This document shows positions 8,149-19,381 of a stretch of DNA of 64,000 nucleotides, one piece after another. Both the position numbers and the translations under genes were made by a program. The stretch is taken from assembly GCA_016869595.1 (NCBI GenBank), contig VGDT01000001.1, positions 62,001 through 126,000 of the forward strand. The letters run 5' to 3'. Numbering within the stretch: position 1 is the first letter of the stretch; the number at the start of each line of letters is the position of its first letter. This DNA comes from Alphaproteobacteria bacterium. GTDB lineage: Bacteria > Pseudomonadota > Alphaproteobacteria > Rhizobiales > Beijerinckiaceae. The notes beneath the pieces are model-generated. The model was not told the origin of the DNA, did not search any database, and worked only from the letters and a program-made list of their open reading frames with translations.

Positions 8149-10413
8149 CTACAAAGGCACGCCGCGCGCGATCGCATAATCGCGCAATTGCTCGCGCACC
8201 GAAGCGCTGCCGTCATCGGAAGCGAGCAGCGATGCGAGATAAACCTGGGCCTCTTCGAGATTGAGATTGAGGATCATCGTCTTCACCGGACCGATGGCGG
8301 AAGCCGCCATTGACAGCGAGCGATAGCCGATCGCGAGCAGCGCCAGCGCCTCAAGCGGGCGCCCGCCCATTTCGCCGCAGAGCGTCACTGGCGCGTTGTG
8401 CCGCGCGCCGGCCGTGACGATGCGTTCAAGCGCGCGCAGCACTGGCGGCGAGAGATTGTCATAGCGCTTCGAAACGCGCGTGTTGTCGCGATCCGCCGCG
8501 TACATGTATTGCACCAGGTCGTTGGAGCCAACCGACAGGAAATCCGCGCGTTCGGCAATAAGATCGATTTCCCACAGCAGCGATGGCACTTCCACCATGG
8601 CGCCGAGCTCTAGGCGCCTTGGCGGCTGATGACGATGACGTTTGATATGTTCGAGTTCGCGTAGGGCGATCGACTTCGCCGCGTCGAATTCGGCGACATT
8701 CGCGATCATCGGAAACATGATCCGCAGATCGCGATGGGCGCCCGCCTTCAGCATTGCGCGCAGTTGCATCCGCAAGAGGCCCGGCCGGTCGAGCCCGATG
8801 CGGATCGCGCGCCAACCGAGCGCGGGATTCTCCTCTTCGATCTTCGCCATATAGGGAAGGATTTTGTCGGAGCCGATGTCGAGCGTGCGAAAGGTGATCG
8901 GCTTCTCCGGCGCGGCGTCGAGCACGGCTTTATAAAAGCGATATTGTTCGTCCATACGCGGAAACCGCGGCGCGAGCATGAATTGCAGCTCAGTGCGGAA
9001 TAATCCGATCGACTGTGCGCCGGTCTCATGCAAATGCGGCATGTCGATCGCGAGGCCGGCGTTCATGTGCAGAGAGATTTCGACGCCGTCCTTGGTGATC
9101 GCCGCCACGTCGCGGAGCTTGGCGTATTGCTCCTGGCGACGCGCCCGCAGCCGCGCTTTTTCGGCGTAGGCGCTCTGCACGTCGGGCTGCGGCCGAATGT
9201 GCACTTCGCCGGTGGTGCCGTCGACGATAATCGGATCGCCGGTTTCGACGATGTCGATGACGCCGGGGACAAGCCCTACGGTGGCGATGCCGAGCGCCCG
9301 CGCGACGATCGCCACATGGCTCGTCGGGCCGCCTTCCTCCAGCACCAGGCCGCGCAGCCGCTTGTGGTCATAGTCGAGCAGCGCGGCCGGTCCCATCGTT
9401 CGTGCGACGATGATGGCGTTTTCCGGCACGCTGTCGCGATCGGCGACATAGCTCTGACCCGTCAGCTGATGTAGCAGCCGGTTGGCGATGTCGTCGAGAT
9501 CGTGCAGGCGGTCGCGAAGATACGGATCGGTCTGACGCTGCATGCGCGCGCGGGCGTCGTTCTGAACGCGCTCGACCGCCGCCTCCGCCGTCAGGCCGGT
9601 CATCACTGCTTCACGCAGACGGCGCACCCAGCCGCGGTCATAGGCCACCATCCGCACGGTTTCGAGGATCTCGCGCGGCTCTCCGGCGGCGATCCGATCG
9701 CTATGCGCGACGAGCTCGTCGATCGACTGGCGCATCGCGTCGATCGCATGTTCGAGCCTGGCGAGTTCCGTCGGCATGTCCTCGGCGACAAGCTGCTTGA
9801 TGACGACGCGCGGTTCGTGCAGCAGCACGTGCCCGAGGCCGACGCCTTCGGCCATCGGCGCGCCCCGGAGCGACGCCGGACGGTAGAGAGCAAGGTCGCG
9901 CGGATCTTCGATCGCCTGCAATTCGCCGGAGGCGATGAGCTCAGCGAGCAGCATCGCCGTCGTTTGCAGCGCCTCGATCTCTTCTTCCGAATAGACGCGG
10001 CGCACCTTGTTCTGGACGACGAGAACGCCGAGCGTATTGCCGCCGCGCAGGATGGGCACGCCGAGGAATGAGTGATAGGCCTCTTCGCCGGTCTCAGGCT
10101 TATAGGAGAATGCGGGGTGATCTTGCGCTTCGGAAAGGGCGACAGGCTCGGCGCTTTTCGCGATGAGGCCGACGAGACCCTCGCCCGCATGCATCGTGGT
10201 TAAATGGACGGCTTCGCGGTTGAGGCCCTCAGTCGCGTAAAGCTCCAAGCGCTGGTCGGCGCGCAGCACATAAACGGAACAAACTTCCGCGACCATATTC
10301 GCGGCGATCTGGACCACGATCTTGTCGAGCCGCGCCTGCGCGCTGATCGGCTCCGCGCTGATTTCGCGGAGTCGGCGCAACAGGAGGCGCGGTCCGCCGA
10401 GAGCGCTTCGCAT
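8149..10413 (-). CDS. ptsP: Phosphoenolpyruvate-protein phosphotransferase PtsP (EI-Ntr)
   Basis: First enzyme of the nitrogen-related phosphotransferase system: it takes phosphate from PEP and passes it to NPr. It has 754 residues from the ATG at 10413, the usual length. An N-terminal GAF domain (about residues 20-160, a glutamine sensor in known relatives) precedes the EI domain. The phosphohistidine is in [15 protein letters not shown]. The C-terminal PEP-binding barrel shows [10 protein letters not shown], the VEVPSLLW segment, [12 protein letters not shown] and the catalytic Cys in [11 protein letters not shown]. It is transcribed with prfA and is divergent from the EAL-domain gene. Confidence 0.95.
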   Translation of the reverse strand: MRSALGGPRLLLRRLREISAEPISAQARLDKIVVQIAANMVAEVCSVYVLRADQRLELYATEGLNREAVHLTTMHAGEGLVGLIAKSAEPVALSEAQDHPAFSYKPETGEEAYHSFLGVPILRGGNTLGVLVVQNKVRRVYSEEEIEALQTTAMLLAELIASGELQAIEDPRDLALYRPASLRGAPMAEGVGLGHVLLHEPRVVIKQLVAEDMPTELARLEHAIDAMRQSIDELVAHSDRIAAGEPREILETVRMVAYDRGWVRRLREAVMTGLTAEAAVERVQNDARARMQRQTDPYLRDRLHDLDDIANRLLHQLTGQSYVADRDSVPENAIIVARTMGPAALLDYDHKRLRGLVLEEGGPTSHVAIVARALGIATVGLVPGVIDIVETGDPIIVDGTTGEVHIRPQPDVQSAYAEKARLRARRQEQYAKLRDVAAITKDGVEISLHMNAGLAIDMPHLHETGAQSIGLFRTELQFMLAPRFPRMDEQYRFYKAVLDAAPEKPITFRTLDIGSDKILPYMAKIEEENPALGWRAIRIGLDRPGLLRMQLRAMLKAGAHRDLRIMFPMIANVAEFDAAKSIALRELEHIKRHRHQPPRRLELGAMVEVPSLLWEIDLIAERADFLSVGSNDLVQYMYAADRDNTRVSKRYDNLSPPVLRALERIVTAGARHNAPVTLCGEMGGRPLEALALLAIGYRSLSMAASAIGPVKTMILNLNLEEAQVYLASLLASDDGSASVREQLRDYAIARGVPL

Positions 10414-10727
10414 CCAATCAGTTCCCGTTTTCCCAGAGTTTCGCGGGTGGCCTACCGCAAAAAAACCGCCATGCGCCTGTAGATTGCGACAGTGGCCCTC
10501 AAGCAGCGTATATTGGCGCCGCTGGCGCTCCGCAAGCGCGGCCAAGAAACGCAGCGACGCAAGGAACATACCGCTATTGCAAAGCTTGGCGAATCGGCTT
10601 GCGGGCCGGGGTTGAAGCCTCTACCAGTTGGCCATCGGAGATCGGCGATGACAGCCTACGCGCTAGGCGCCCGGCATTGGCCGCGCAAGACGCGTTCTCC
10701 GAGCCTGCGGCATCGAGAAGAGAATTC
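10414..10727. other. Divergent intergenic region between ptsP and the EAL gene
   Basis: About 310 bases between two divergent starts. It should hold the promoters of the ptsP-prfA unit and of the EAL-domain gene. The plus frame is open from 10599, but the likely start of the right-hand gene is the GTG at 10728. I see no clear operator, hairpin or RNA gene. Confidence 0.4.
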
Positions 10728-13595
10728 GTGCGCCTGAAAAAATATCTGATCGCTCTCTTTTTGTTCGTCGCATCCGCTCAGGCCGTCGCCATGGAGTCGG
10801 TACGGGTGCCGCAGGGCGCCCGGGCGATCGATCTCACGGGCGTGGTGGAGAAGCATTCCTCGCAGGGCGACCGACTGCAGGTTTCGACTGCGCCGGGTTC
10901 CGACGGCATCGTCCGCCGTATCGAGGTTGGCGCGAAAGAGGCCGGCAGCCAGCCGAACTGGATCGTTTTCGCGCTCACCAACGACACGGACGAGCAGATC
11001 GAACGCCTCATCGTCGCGCCGCATTATCGGCTGCAGGGCTCGGGCGTCATCTGGCCGGATCTCGGTTCGGCGCGAATCACCGCCATCACGGCGAGCCAGG
11101 GCTTTCCGCCGGAGGTTGAGGACGCGTCCGACGCCGACGTTTTCCGGCTGACGCTCGACCCGGGAACGACGGTCACCTATGTCGCGGAACTTCGCACGCC
11201 CAACCTGCCGCAGCTCTATCTCTGGGAGCCCGCGGCCTATAAGGACAAGGTGACGAGCCTGACGCTGTACAAGGGCATCGTCATCGGCATCGCTGGCCTG
11301 CTGGCGCTGTTTCTAACGATCGTCTTCGTGGTGAAGGGCGCCGTCATCTTCCCCGCGGCGGCGGCGCTCGCCTGGGCGGTGCTCGCCTATGTGTGCATCG
11401 ATTTCGGCTTCTGGGACAAAATCTTCGGCTTCGACGTCAACGCCAACAGGATCTGGCGCGCCGGCGCAGAAACCGTCCTCTCCGCAACGCTTGTCGTCTT
11501 TCTCTTCGCCTATCTGAACCTCAACCGCTGGCATGTGCGCGCCTGGCATGTCGCGGCGCTGTGGCTCTTGATCCTGCTGGATCTCGTCGGCCTTGCGGTG
11601 TTCGACGCCCCGGTCGCGGCCGGCGTCGCGCGCATCTCGCTCGCGACCGTCGCCGTCGTCGGCTTCGTGCTGATCCTCTATCTCGCGACGCACGGGTTCG
11701 ATCGGGCCATCATGCTGATCCCGACGTGGTTCCTGCTGGCCGTCTGGGTGGCGACGGCGGGATTTGCCGTCGCCGGCTGGATCACCAACGACCTCGTTTC
11801 TCCTGCTCTTGTCGGCGGCCTGGTGCTCATCGTGATGCTCATCGGCTTCACCGTGATGCAGAACGCCTTCGCCGCTGGAGGGCTCTCTCATGGCGCGATC
11901 AGCGATGTCGAGCGCAAGGCCCTTGCGCTCACCGGCGCCAATGAGATCGTGTTCGACTGGGACGTTCCCTCGGACCACATTTACGTCAGCCCGGAAGCCG
12001 AAGCCGCGCTCGGCCTCGATCGCGGCGGGCTCGAGGGCGCCGCCTCCTCTTGGCTCGATCTGCTGCACCCCTTCGAGCAGGATCGCTATCGCGCCTGTCT
12101 CGACGCCATTCTCGAGCAGCGGCGCGGCCGCATTAACCAGGAGTTCCGCCTGCGCGCCGCGGACGGACACTATCTCTGCTATCGGCTGCGGGCGCGGCCA
12201 GTCGTGGGGCCGGACGGCGAAGTGATCCGCGTCGTCGGCACGCTCAATGATGTGACGGACGAACGCAACGCACAGGAGCGTCTGCTGCATGACGCCGTGC
12301 ACGACAATCTCACTGGCCTGCCGAACCGTGAATTGTTCTTCGACCGGCTGGAGGCCGCGCTTGTTCTCGCGCGCATGGAAAAGGATGTGCGCCCCACGGT
12401 CCTCGTCATCGACATTGACCGCTTCAAGCAGATCAATGAGCAGGTCGGCATGGCCATGGGCGACAGCATCCTGCTCACCGTCGCGCATCGCCTCACGAAA
12501 CTGCTGCAGCCTCAAGACACTCTGGCGCGGCTTTCCGGCGATACATTCGCAATCATCCTGGTTTCGGAGACGAACGCGGATCATGTCATCTCGGTCGCCG
12601 ACTCGGTCCGCCGATCGCTTTCAACTCCAGTGCGCTTTACCGATTGTGAAATTGCGCTTTTCGCGTCGATCGGCATCGCCCTTTACGATCAGCAGGTCCA
12701 TCCCGGCGCCCGCGATATGTTGGAGGACGCCGAAATCGCCATGCGCTACGCCAAGCGCTCCGGCGGCAACCGCATTGAAGTCTTTCGTCCGGCGATGCGC
12801 ACGCAGCGTTCCGACCGGCTCACTCTTGAAGCCGATCTGCGCCGGGCGCTGGAGCGGAGAGAGATCAAAGTATTCTTCCAGCCGATTGTTCGGCTCGAGG
12901 ATCGCACCATCGCCGGCTTTGAGGCGCTGCTGCGGTGGGACCATTTGCGGCTGGGTCGGCTTGAGCCTTCCGAATTCATGCCCGTCGCCGAGCAGACCGG
13001 CCTGATCATCGACCTTGGACTTCTTGCGCTGGAGCGCACCGCGCGCGAACTCGCGGCCTGGCAGCGTGCGCTCGCGGTAGATCCGCCGATTTTTGCCTCC
13101 GTCAACATCTCGTCGCGGCAGCTATTGCGCCATGACCTTCTGCGCGACGTCAAAAGCGTGTTGATGCGCAACGACATCATCAAGGGCAGCTTGAAGCTGG
13201 AACTGAGTGAGAGCCTGGTGATGGAAAATCCCGAATATGCGGCGCAGATGCTCACGCGCATCAAGGAGATCGGGGCGGGCCTTTGCCTCGACGATTTCGG
13301 CGCCGGCTATTCTTCGCTTGCCTATTTGCAGCGCTTCCCCTTCGACACGATCAAGATTGACCGTTCTTTCATTAAGCAATCCGGTAGGGGCCCGCGCCCG
13401 ATCATTTTGCGCTCAATCGTCGCGCTGGCTCAGGACCTCGGCCTGGATGTCGTCGCCGAAGGCGCGGAGACCGAGGCCGATGCGATCGAACTTTATCAGC
13501 TCGGCTGCGGTTACGCGCAGGGCTACGCCTTTGGGCGCCCGATCAGCTCGCGGGACGCCCGCCGACTCGTCGGGGCCGCGCCGGAAGCGGCTTAG
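10728..13595 (+). CDS. Membrane sensor with PAS, degenerate GGDEF and intact EAL domains
   Basis: Likely cyclic-di-GMP phosphodiesterase of about 955 residues. In order: signal peptide (LIALFLFVASAQAVAM), a periplasmic beta-rich domain of about 180 residues resembling 7TMR-DISM sensors, about seven membrane helices (starting IVIGIAGLLALFLTIVFVV), a PAS domain (about 400-510), GGDEF and EAL. The cyclase motif reads SGDTF where GGDEF is expected, so synthesis activity is probably lost. The EAL site keeps its key residues: EALLRW, VNISSRQL, LELSES, DDFGAGYSSL, IKIDRSFI and VAEGAE. The GTG at 10728 has GAGAAGAG before it and places the signal peptide at the N-terminus. It ends 4 bases before the next gene. 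Confidence 0.88.
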   Translation: MRLKKYLIALFLFVASAQAVAMESVRVPQGARAIDLTGVVEKHSSQGDRLQVSTAPGSDGIVRRIEVGAKEAGSQPNWIVFALTNDTDEQIERLIVAPHYRLQGSGVIWPDLGSARITAITASQGFPPEVEDASDADVFRLTLDPGTTVTYVAELRTPNLPQLYLWEPAAYKDKVTSLTLYKGIVIGIAGLLALFLTIVFVVKGAVIFPAAAALAWAVLAYVCIDFGFWDKIFGFDVNANRIWRAGAETVLSATLVVFLFAYLNLNRWHVRAWHVAALWLLILLDLVGLAVFDAPVAAGVARISLATVAVVGFVLILYLATHGFDRAIMLIPTWFLLAVWVATAGFAVAGWITNDLVSPALVGGLVLIVMLIGFTVMQNAFAAGGLSHGAISDVERKALALTGANEIVFDWDVPSDHIYVSPEAEAALGLDRGGLEGAASSWLDLLHPFEQDRYRACLDAILEQRRGRINQEFRLRAADGHYLCYRLRARPVVGPDGEVIRVVGTLNDVTDERNAQERLLHDAVHDNLTGLPNRELFFDRLEAALVLARMEKDVRPTVLVIDIDRFKQINEQVGMAMGDSILLTVAHRLTKLLQPQDTLARLSGDTFAIILVSETNADHVISVADSVRRSLSTPVRFTDCEIALFASIGIALYDQQVHPGARDMLEDAEIAMRYAKRSGGNRIEVFRPAMRTQRSDRLTLEADLRRALERREIKVFFQPIVRLEDRTIAGFEALLRWDHLRLGRLEPSEFMPVAEQTGLIIDLGLLALERTARELAAWQRALAVDPPIFASVNISSRQLLRHDLLRDVKSVLMRNDIIKGSLKLELSESLVMENPEYAAQMLTRIKEIGAGLCLDDFGAGYSSLAYLQRFPFDTIKIDRSFIKQSGRGPRPIILRSIVALAQDLGLDVVAEGAETEADAIELYQLGCGYAQGYAFGRPISSRDARRLVGAAPEAA

Positions 13596-13599
13596 CGCG

Positions 13600-14193
13600 A
13601 TGACGCCGAAGCTCGAATTCTGGTTCGAGTTCGCAAGCACCTATTCTTATATCGCCGCCGAAGAGATCGAGGATAAGGCAAGCGCTGCAGGCGTCGAGGT
13701 GGTATGGCGACCGTTCCTTCTCGGGCCGATTTTCGCGACACAGGGCTGGCCAGATTCGCCCTTCAATCTCTATCCGGCGAAAGGCGCTTATATGTGGCGC
13801 GACGTAGAGCGTCTCTGCCAACGCAAGGGCATCGCATGGCGCAGGCCGAGCGTCTTTCCGCGTAACGGTCTTTTGGCCTCTCGGATCGCAACGGCATTGG
13901 ACGCGTCGGAGAAACTTCATGCTTTCATTCGGTCCGTTTATCGCGCCAATTTCTCCTTTGACCTCGACATATCGGAACCTTCCGTTCTGAAAGAGATTTT
14001 GCGGAGCATTTCTCTCGATGAAGAGGCGATTTTCGAGCGTGCGAATGACGACTCGGTGAAGCAATTGCTCAGAGCGCGCACAGATGAGGCCAAGAGTCGG
14101 GGCGTATTTGGCGCGCCGAGCTTTTTTGCAAAAGAGGAACTATTCTGGGGTAGCGATCGGTTGGAACAAGCTATCGACTCTTTAAGAACATGA
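13600..14193 (+). CDS. 2-hydroxychromene-2-carboxylate isomerase-like DsbA-family protein
   Basis: A 197-residue thioredoxin-fold protein of the HCCA isomerase/kappa-GST type. It starts LEFWFEFASTYSYIAAE, where the usual FDF.SPYSYLA active-site loop has Ser/Thr and no CXXC. It continues with the VVWRPFLLGPIF motif and ends with the conserved GVFGAPSFFAKEELFWGSDRL. The reference enzyme isomerises hydroxychromene carboxylate with glutathione in naphthalene breakdown. Most bacterial homologues, including this one, have no such pathway nearby, so a general glutathione-dependent role is more likely. It starts 4 bases after the EAL gene and may be co-transcribed. Confidence 0.85.
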   Translation: MTPKLEFWFEFASTYSYIAAEEIEDKASAAGVEVVWRPFLLGPIFATQGWPDSPFNLYPAKGAYMWRDVERLCQRKGIAWRRPSVFPRNGLLASRIATALDASEKLHAFIRSVYRANFSFDLDISEPSVLKEILRSISLDEEAIFERANDDSVKQLLRARTDEAKSRGVFGAPSFFAKEELFWGSDRLEQAIDSLRT

Positions 14194-16320
<2,127 letters not shown>

Positions 16321-16337
16321 CAGTCAGCTGCTTCTAG

Positions 16338-16448
16338 CCGTCATGGCCGGGCTTGGCCCGGCCATCCACGCGAATGGGTTCCGCGCTTGTTCGTCGGTTA
16401 TCGCGATGTCACGGCGTGGATGCCCGGCTCAAGGCCGGGCATGACAGC
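16338..16448. repeat. Intergenic inverted-repeat element, type A
   Basis: Two arms of about 34 bases (16338-16371 and 16414-16448) are imperfect reverse complements of each other. Each arm is itself palindromic: GGCCGGGC/GCCCGGCC in the left, GCCCGGC/GCCGGGC in the right. About 40 bases separate them. It lies between the convergent ends of ligA and the hydroxylase gene. The shape fits the REP/BIME-like repeats common in rhizobial genomes; it may also act as a transcription or mRNA-end barrier. Confidence 0.8.
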
Positions 16449-16462
16449 TGAAAGGTCGCGCC

Positions 16463-17110
16463 TTAAACCGCCCTTGTTCCTGGCGTGTCGCCCTTCTGAT
16501 AGGCCGTGCCGAACACATAGTCCCACCAGATCGCGTGGACGCCGAAGCCTTTCTCGGCGTCGCGGAAATGATGCAGCATGTGCAGGCGCTTCACCATGCG
16601 GCCAAAGTCCGTCTTCGGCTGGCCATGATGCGTCCAGTAATGCACGCAATCATAGATCACATAGCCACTGATGAAGCCGGCAAGCACCGGCCAGGCGAAT
16701 GTCGCGCCGAAGATCAGCCGGGCGCATAAGAGCGCGATCAGCATGATCGGTCCCGAGAGCAGCGGCGGCATGACGAGCCGCAGCGGATCATTGGGATAGA
16801 TGTGATGCACGCCGTGAATGAGAAACTGAAAACGCGGCCCGAGCCCGAAGGGCAGCGCAAACACCGTATGGAAGAGATAGCGGTGGCCGAAATATTCGGT
16901 GAGCGTCCAGCCGAGATAACCGATCACGAGGCCAACTAAGACGAGCGTCAGGCTGTTGAGCGTGAGCGAATAGATCAACAGTCCGAGAATGATCGGGCAA
17001 TAGATGATCACTGGCGTCAAATGATGCACACGGGAGAGCTTATCGAGGAGATCGCTCTCGAAAAGGCGGGGCGAAGCGTCGAGCGCCTGGGCTTTTGCGT
17101 CCTGCGTCAT
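16463..17110 (-). CDS. FA2H/Scs7-like fatty acid hydroxylase (sterol desaturase superfamily)
   Basis: A 215-residue integral membrane di-iron oxygenase. The histidine clusters are complete: HRYLFH (76-81), HGVHH (99-103), HYWTHH (157-162) and HMLHH (177-181). There are about four membrane helices, for example near residues 34-60. The HGVHHIYPNDPLRLVMPP stretch closely resembles the FA2H/Scs7 enzymes that 2-hydroxylate the N-acyl chain of ceramides, more than sterol C4 oxidases or carotenoid hydroxylases. It is the last gene of a four-gene operon, 3 bases after the DES1-like gene. By family and context it probably hydroxylates the fatty-acyl part of a sphingolipid; a free fatty acid or another lipid is possible. 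Confidence 0.82.
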   Translation of the reverse strand: MTQDAKAQALDASPRLFESDLLDKLSRVHHLTPVIIYCPIILGLLIYSLTLNSLTLVLVGLVIGYLGWTLTEYFGHRYLFHTVFALPFGLGPRFQFLIHGVHHIYPNDPLRLVMPPLLSGPIMLIALLCARLIFGATFAWPVLAGFISGYVIYDCVHYWTHHGQPKTDFGRMVKRLHMLHHFRDAEKGFGVHAIWWDYVFGTAYQKGDTPGTRAV

Positions 17111-17113
17111 GAC

Positions 17114-18106
17114 TTACTCCGCCGGCGCTATAACGGGCGCTTCGCGCGCGGCCTGCGTCACATTTTCCGACCGCGTCCCGAGCGAATAGGTCGGATCGAA
17201 GATGAATGTCACGAGCAGCGCGAACCAGGAGCGATGGCAACGCAGATCGTCGTAGAACTCGGGCGCCATCGCCTTTAAGTCCGGCAAACGGTTCCACGGA
17301 ATCTCGTGAAAATCGTGATGCTCGTTGTGATAGCCGATGTTGAGCGCAAGCGTGTTGAGCGGGCCGTAGTAATCGAAGGTCCCCTGGTCGGGGCCGAAGG
17401 CGAAATGCTCTTGCAGCCAGCGTGCGCTCAGAGGATGCAGGCCGCCGACGGAGAACCAGAAGGAGAAGAAGAGATAGAGCAGGGCGTTCGGCCCGAATGC
17501 CCAGAGCACGAAGAGATCGAAAAGGGCGATGACGCCGATATTGATATAGGTCCAGGTTCCCCAGATCGGCACCGTGCCCTTCAGGCGCGACAGTCGCGCA
17601 AGCTGAATGGCCGGGAAGAAGAAGAGCCAGACCGCCTTGCGCCATGCGCTATTGCCGACCCATTCGACCTCCCAGCGGCTCGGGATGTCGGCGTCATAGT
17701 CATAGGCCGACAAATGCGAATGATGCTTGATGTGGTAGCAGCGAAACCCCATCGCCGTCGGAAAGGCATTGGGAAGGTCGGCAAGGATCGCCGTCCACTT
17801 ATTGGCGAGCGGACTGTCGAAGACGCAATTGTGAATCGCGTCATGGATGATGACGAAATTGGCGTGATTGGCGAAAGCGCCGACGCAGATCGCCATCAAG
17901 AGCGACAGCCACCAATAGGAGAGGCCGAGCGAACCCAAAATCGCGGCAATCACGAGCTGACCGACGAAAATCGCCGCCGTGATCTTGAAGGTCACGGGGT
18001 CCTTGCCGAAAAGCTCGCGCACCTGCGGATATTTCTCGAGGATCAGCTTGCGCCGCTCGACATGCGTGCGGTCGGCGCCATTGGCGGTGACTGAAATGCC
18101 GTTCAT
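17114..18106 (-). CDS. DES1-like sphingolipid Delta4-desaturase
   Basis: A 330-residue membrane fatty acid desaturase that looks like eukaryotic dihydroceramide Delta4-desaturase. It has the three histidine boxes HDAIH (88-92), HIKHH (125-129) and HNEHH (260-264). It also has DES1-specific surroundings: RRKLILEKYPQV near the N-terminus, LHPLSARWLQEHF, and FDYYGPLNTLALNIGYHNEHHDF followed by an IP..LP segment. Membrane helices lie about 40-60, 62-85 and 185-222. DES1 oxidises dihydroceramide to ceramide with oxygen; that substrate is inferred here from similarity and from the adjacent SPT-like gene. Its ATG overlaps the TGA of the preceding gene (ATGA), indicating translational coupling. Confidence 0.85.
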   Translation of the reverse strand: MNGISVTANGADRTHVERRKLILEKYPQVRELFGKDPVTFKITAAIFVGQLVIAAILGSLGLSYWWLSLLMAICVGAFANHANFVIIHDAIHNCVFDSPLANKWTAILADLPNAFPTAMGFRCYHIKHHSHLSAYDYDADIPSRWEVEWVGNSAWRKAVWLFFFPAIQLARLSRLKGTVPIWGTWTYINIGVIALFDLFVLWAFGPNALLYLFFSFWFSVGGLHPLSARWLQEHFAFGPDQGTFDYYGPLNTLALNIGYHNEHHDFHEIPWNRLPDLKAMAPEFYDDLRCHRSWFALLVTFIFDPTYSLGTRSENVTQAAREAPVIAPAE

Positions 18107-19317
18107 GACGTTGCATCCTGTAGCTGAGTTGCCCTGACGCCGTCGCGCATACGCATCGCCTCGTCGCCGCCGCCGACCGTGAGGCGCTTTTCATAAATGC
18201 GATGAATCTTGTCGACCTTGCCGCCGAACATTTCAATCGGCCGCCGCATGTCGGCGTTGCTCTCCAATACCCAACCGGCTTCGAGATGCGGGACGGCGAA
18301 CTTGGCCCAGCGCCGCCGCATCTCCTCAATCAGCGCGAGAAAAATGGCGCCGCCGGTCGCGCTTTTCTGCAGCGTCTTTCGCGTGCCAAGCAGCAGCAGC
18401 CGCGCCGATTTGAACTGATGCGAGCGGTATCGCAAAATCGCGCGCAGCCAGCCGAAGGGAAAAAGCCGGCCGTTAAGATCAGCGAGAATCTCGTTCAGAT
18501 TGGGAAGCGCAATCGCGAAAGATTGCGGCGCGCCGTCAAGCTCGACGACAATGCCGAAATCCTCGGTCACGAGAAATTGCAGCGCGTCGGCGTCTGAATC
18601 GAATTCTTCCTTGGTGAAGGGCACGAAACCCCAATTGCCGCTCCAGCCGTCGTTGAACAGTTCGGCCATCAGAGCGGTCTCGCCCTGCTTCAAGGCTTTC
18701 ATGTTCAATGGCCTGAGCTTTAAACGATTGCGCCATTCACGGCGCGTCGAAATGCGCGCCGGCTTTTCGACTTCGTCGCTTGAGATTTCGAAGCGATAGG
18801 ACAGGAGGTCTTGCGCCTTTTCATAGCCGAGCGCTTCGATATGGCGCGACAGATAGGGCGGATGCCAGGGCATGAGGAACATCGGCGTGGCGGCAAAGCC
18901 GTCGACGAGAAGCCCGCATTCCCTGTTGATCGAAGGCGAGAAGGGTCCGTTGATCCGCTCAGCGCCCCTTGCGCGCAGCCAGTCCTCGGCGGCCTGCGTC
19001 AACGCGCGAACGACCTCGACATCGTCGATGGCGTCAAGTGTTCCGAACTGTGCGCTGGAGGCGCCGACTGGGGTGACGCCGGGCTTATAGACCTGCGCCA
19101 TGATGCGCCCGACCCATTGGCCGTCGCGGCGGGCGAGAAATTTTTGCTCTTCGACGAATTTGTAGTGCGGGTTGAGCTTATGCGCGAAGACCGTCCAACA
19201 CTGGACGTCCAGCGGCGGCGCAAAGCCTGGCGCGCCGGCATAGAGCAGCCGCGGCAGCTTGCAAAAGGTCGCAAAGCGCGAAAGGCCGTCGACCGGAAGA
19301 ATCTCGATCCGCGCCAT
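18103..19317 (-). CDS. GNAT-like acyltransferase, candidate bacterial ceramide synthase
   Basis: A 404-residue soluble protein with no signal peptide, of a proteobacterial family with an acyl-CoA N-acyltransferase fold. Family-typical pieces are FCKLPRLLYAGAPGFAPPL near the N-terminus, RINGPFSPSINRECGLLVDGF, a KLRPLNMKALKQGE segment and LLGTRKTLQKSATGGAIFLALIEE near the C-terminus. From memory, a GNAT-like protein of this general kind is the reported ceramide synthase of Caulobacter. Between SPT-like and DES1-like genes, N-acylation of sphinganine is the natural inference. The start at 19317 is an ATG; a TTG two codons upstream is possible. The stop overlaps the desaturase start by 4 bases. 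Confidence 0.72.
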   Translation of the reverse strand: MARIEILPVDGLSRFATFCKLPRLLYAGAPGFAPPLDVQCWTVFAHKLNPHYKFVEEQKFLARRDGQWVGRIMAQVYKPGVTPVGASSAQFGTLDAIDDVEVVRALTQAAEDWLRARGAERINGPFSPSINRECGLLVDGFAATPMFLMPWHPPYLSRHIEALGYEKAQDLLSYRFEISSDEVEKPARISTRREWRNRLKLRPLNMKALKQGETALMAELFNDGWSGNWGFVPFTKEEFDSDADALQFLVTEDFGIVVELDGAPQSFAIALPNLNEILADLNGRLFPFGWLRAILRYRSHQFKSARLLLLGTRKTLQKSATGGAIFLALIEEMRRRWAKFAVPHLEAGWVLESNADMRRPIEMFGGKVDKIHRIYEKRLTVGGGDEAMRMRDGVRATQLQDATS

Positions 19318-19381
19318 ATACAAGTCCTAGCGGCAGCCGGCCATTAATCGAAAGCGTCAAAGTGACGCGGAGAGGAGAGTC

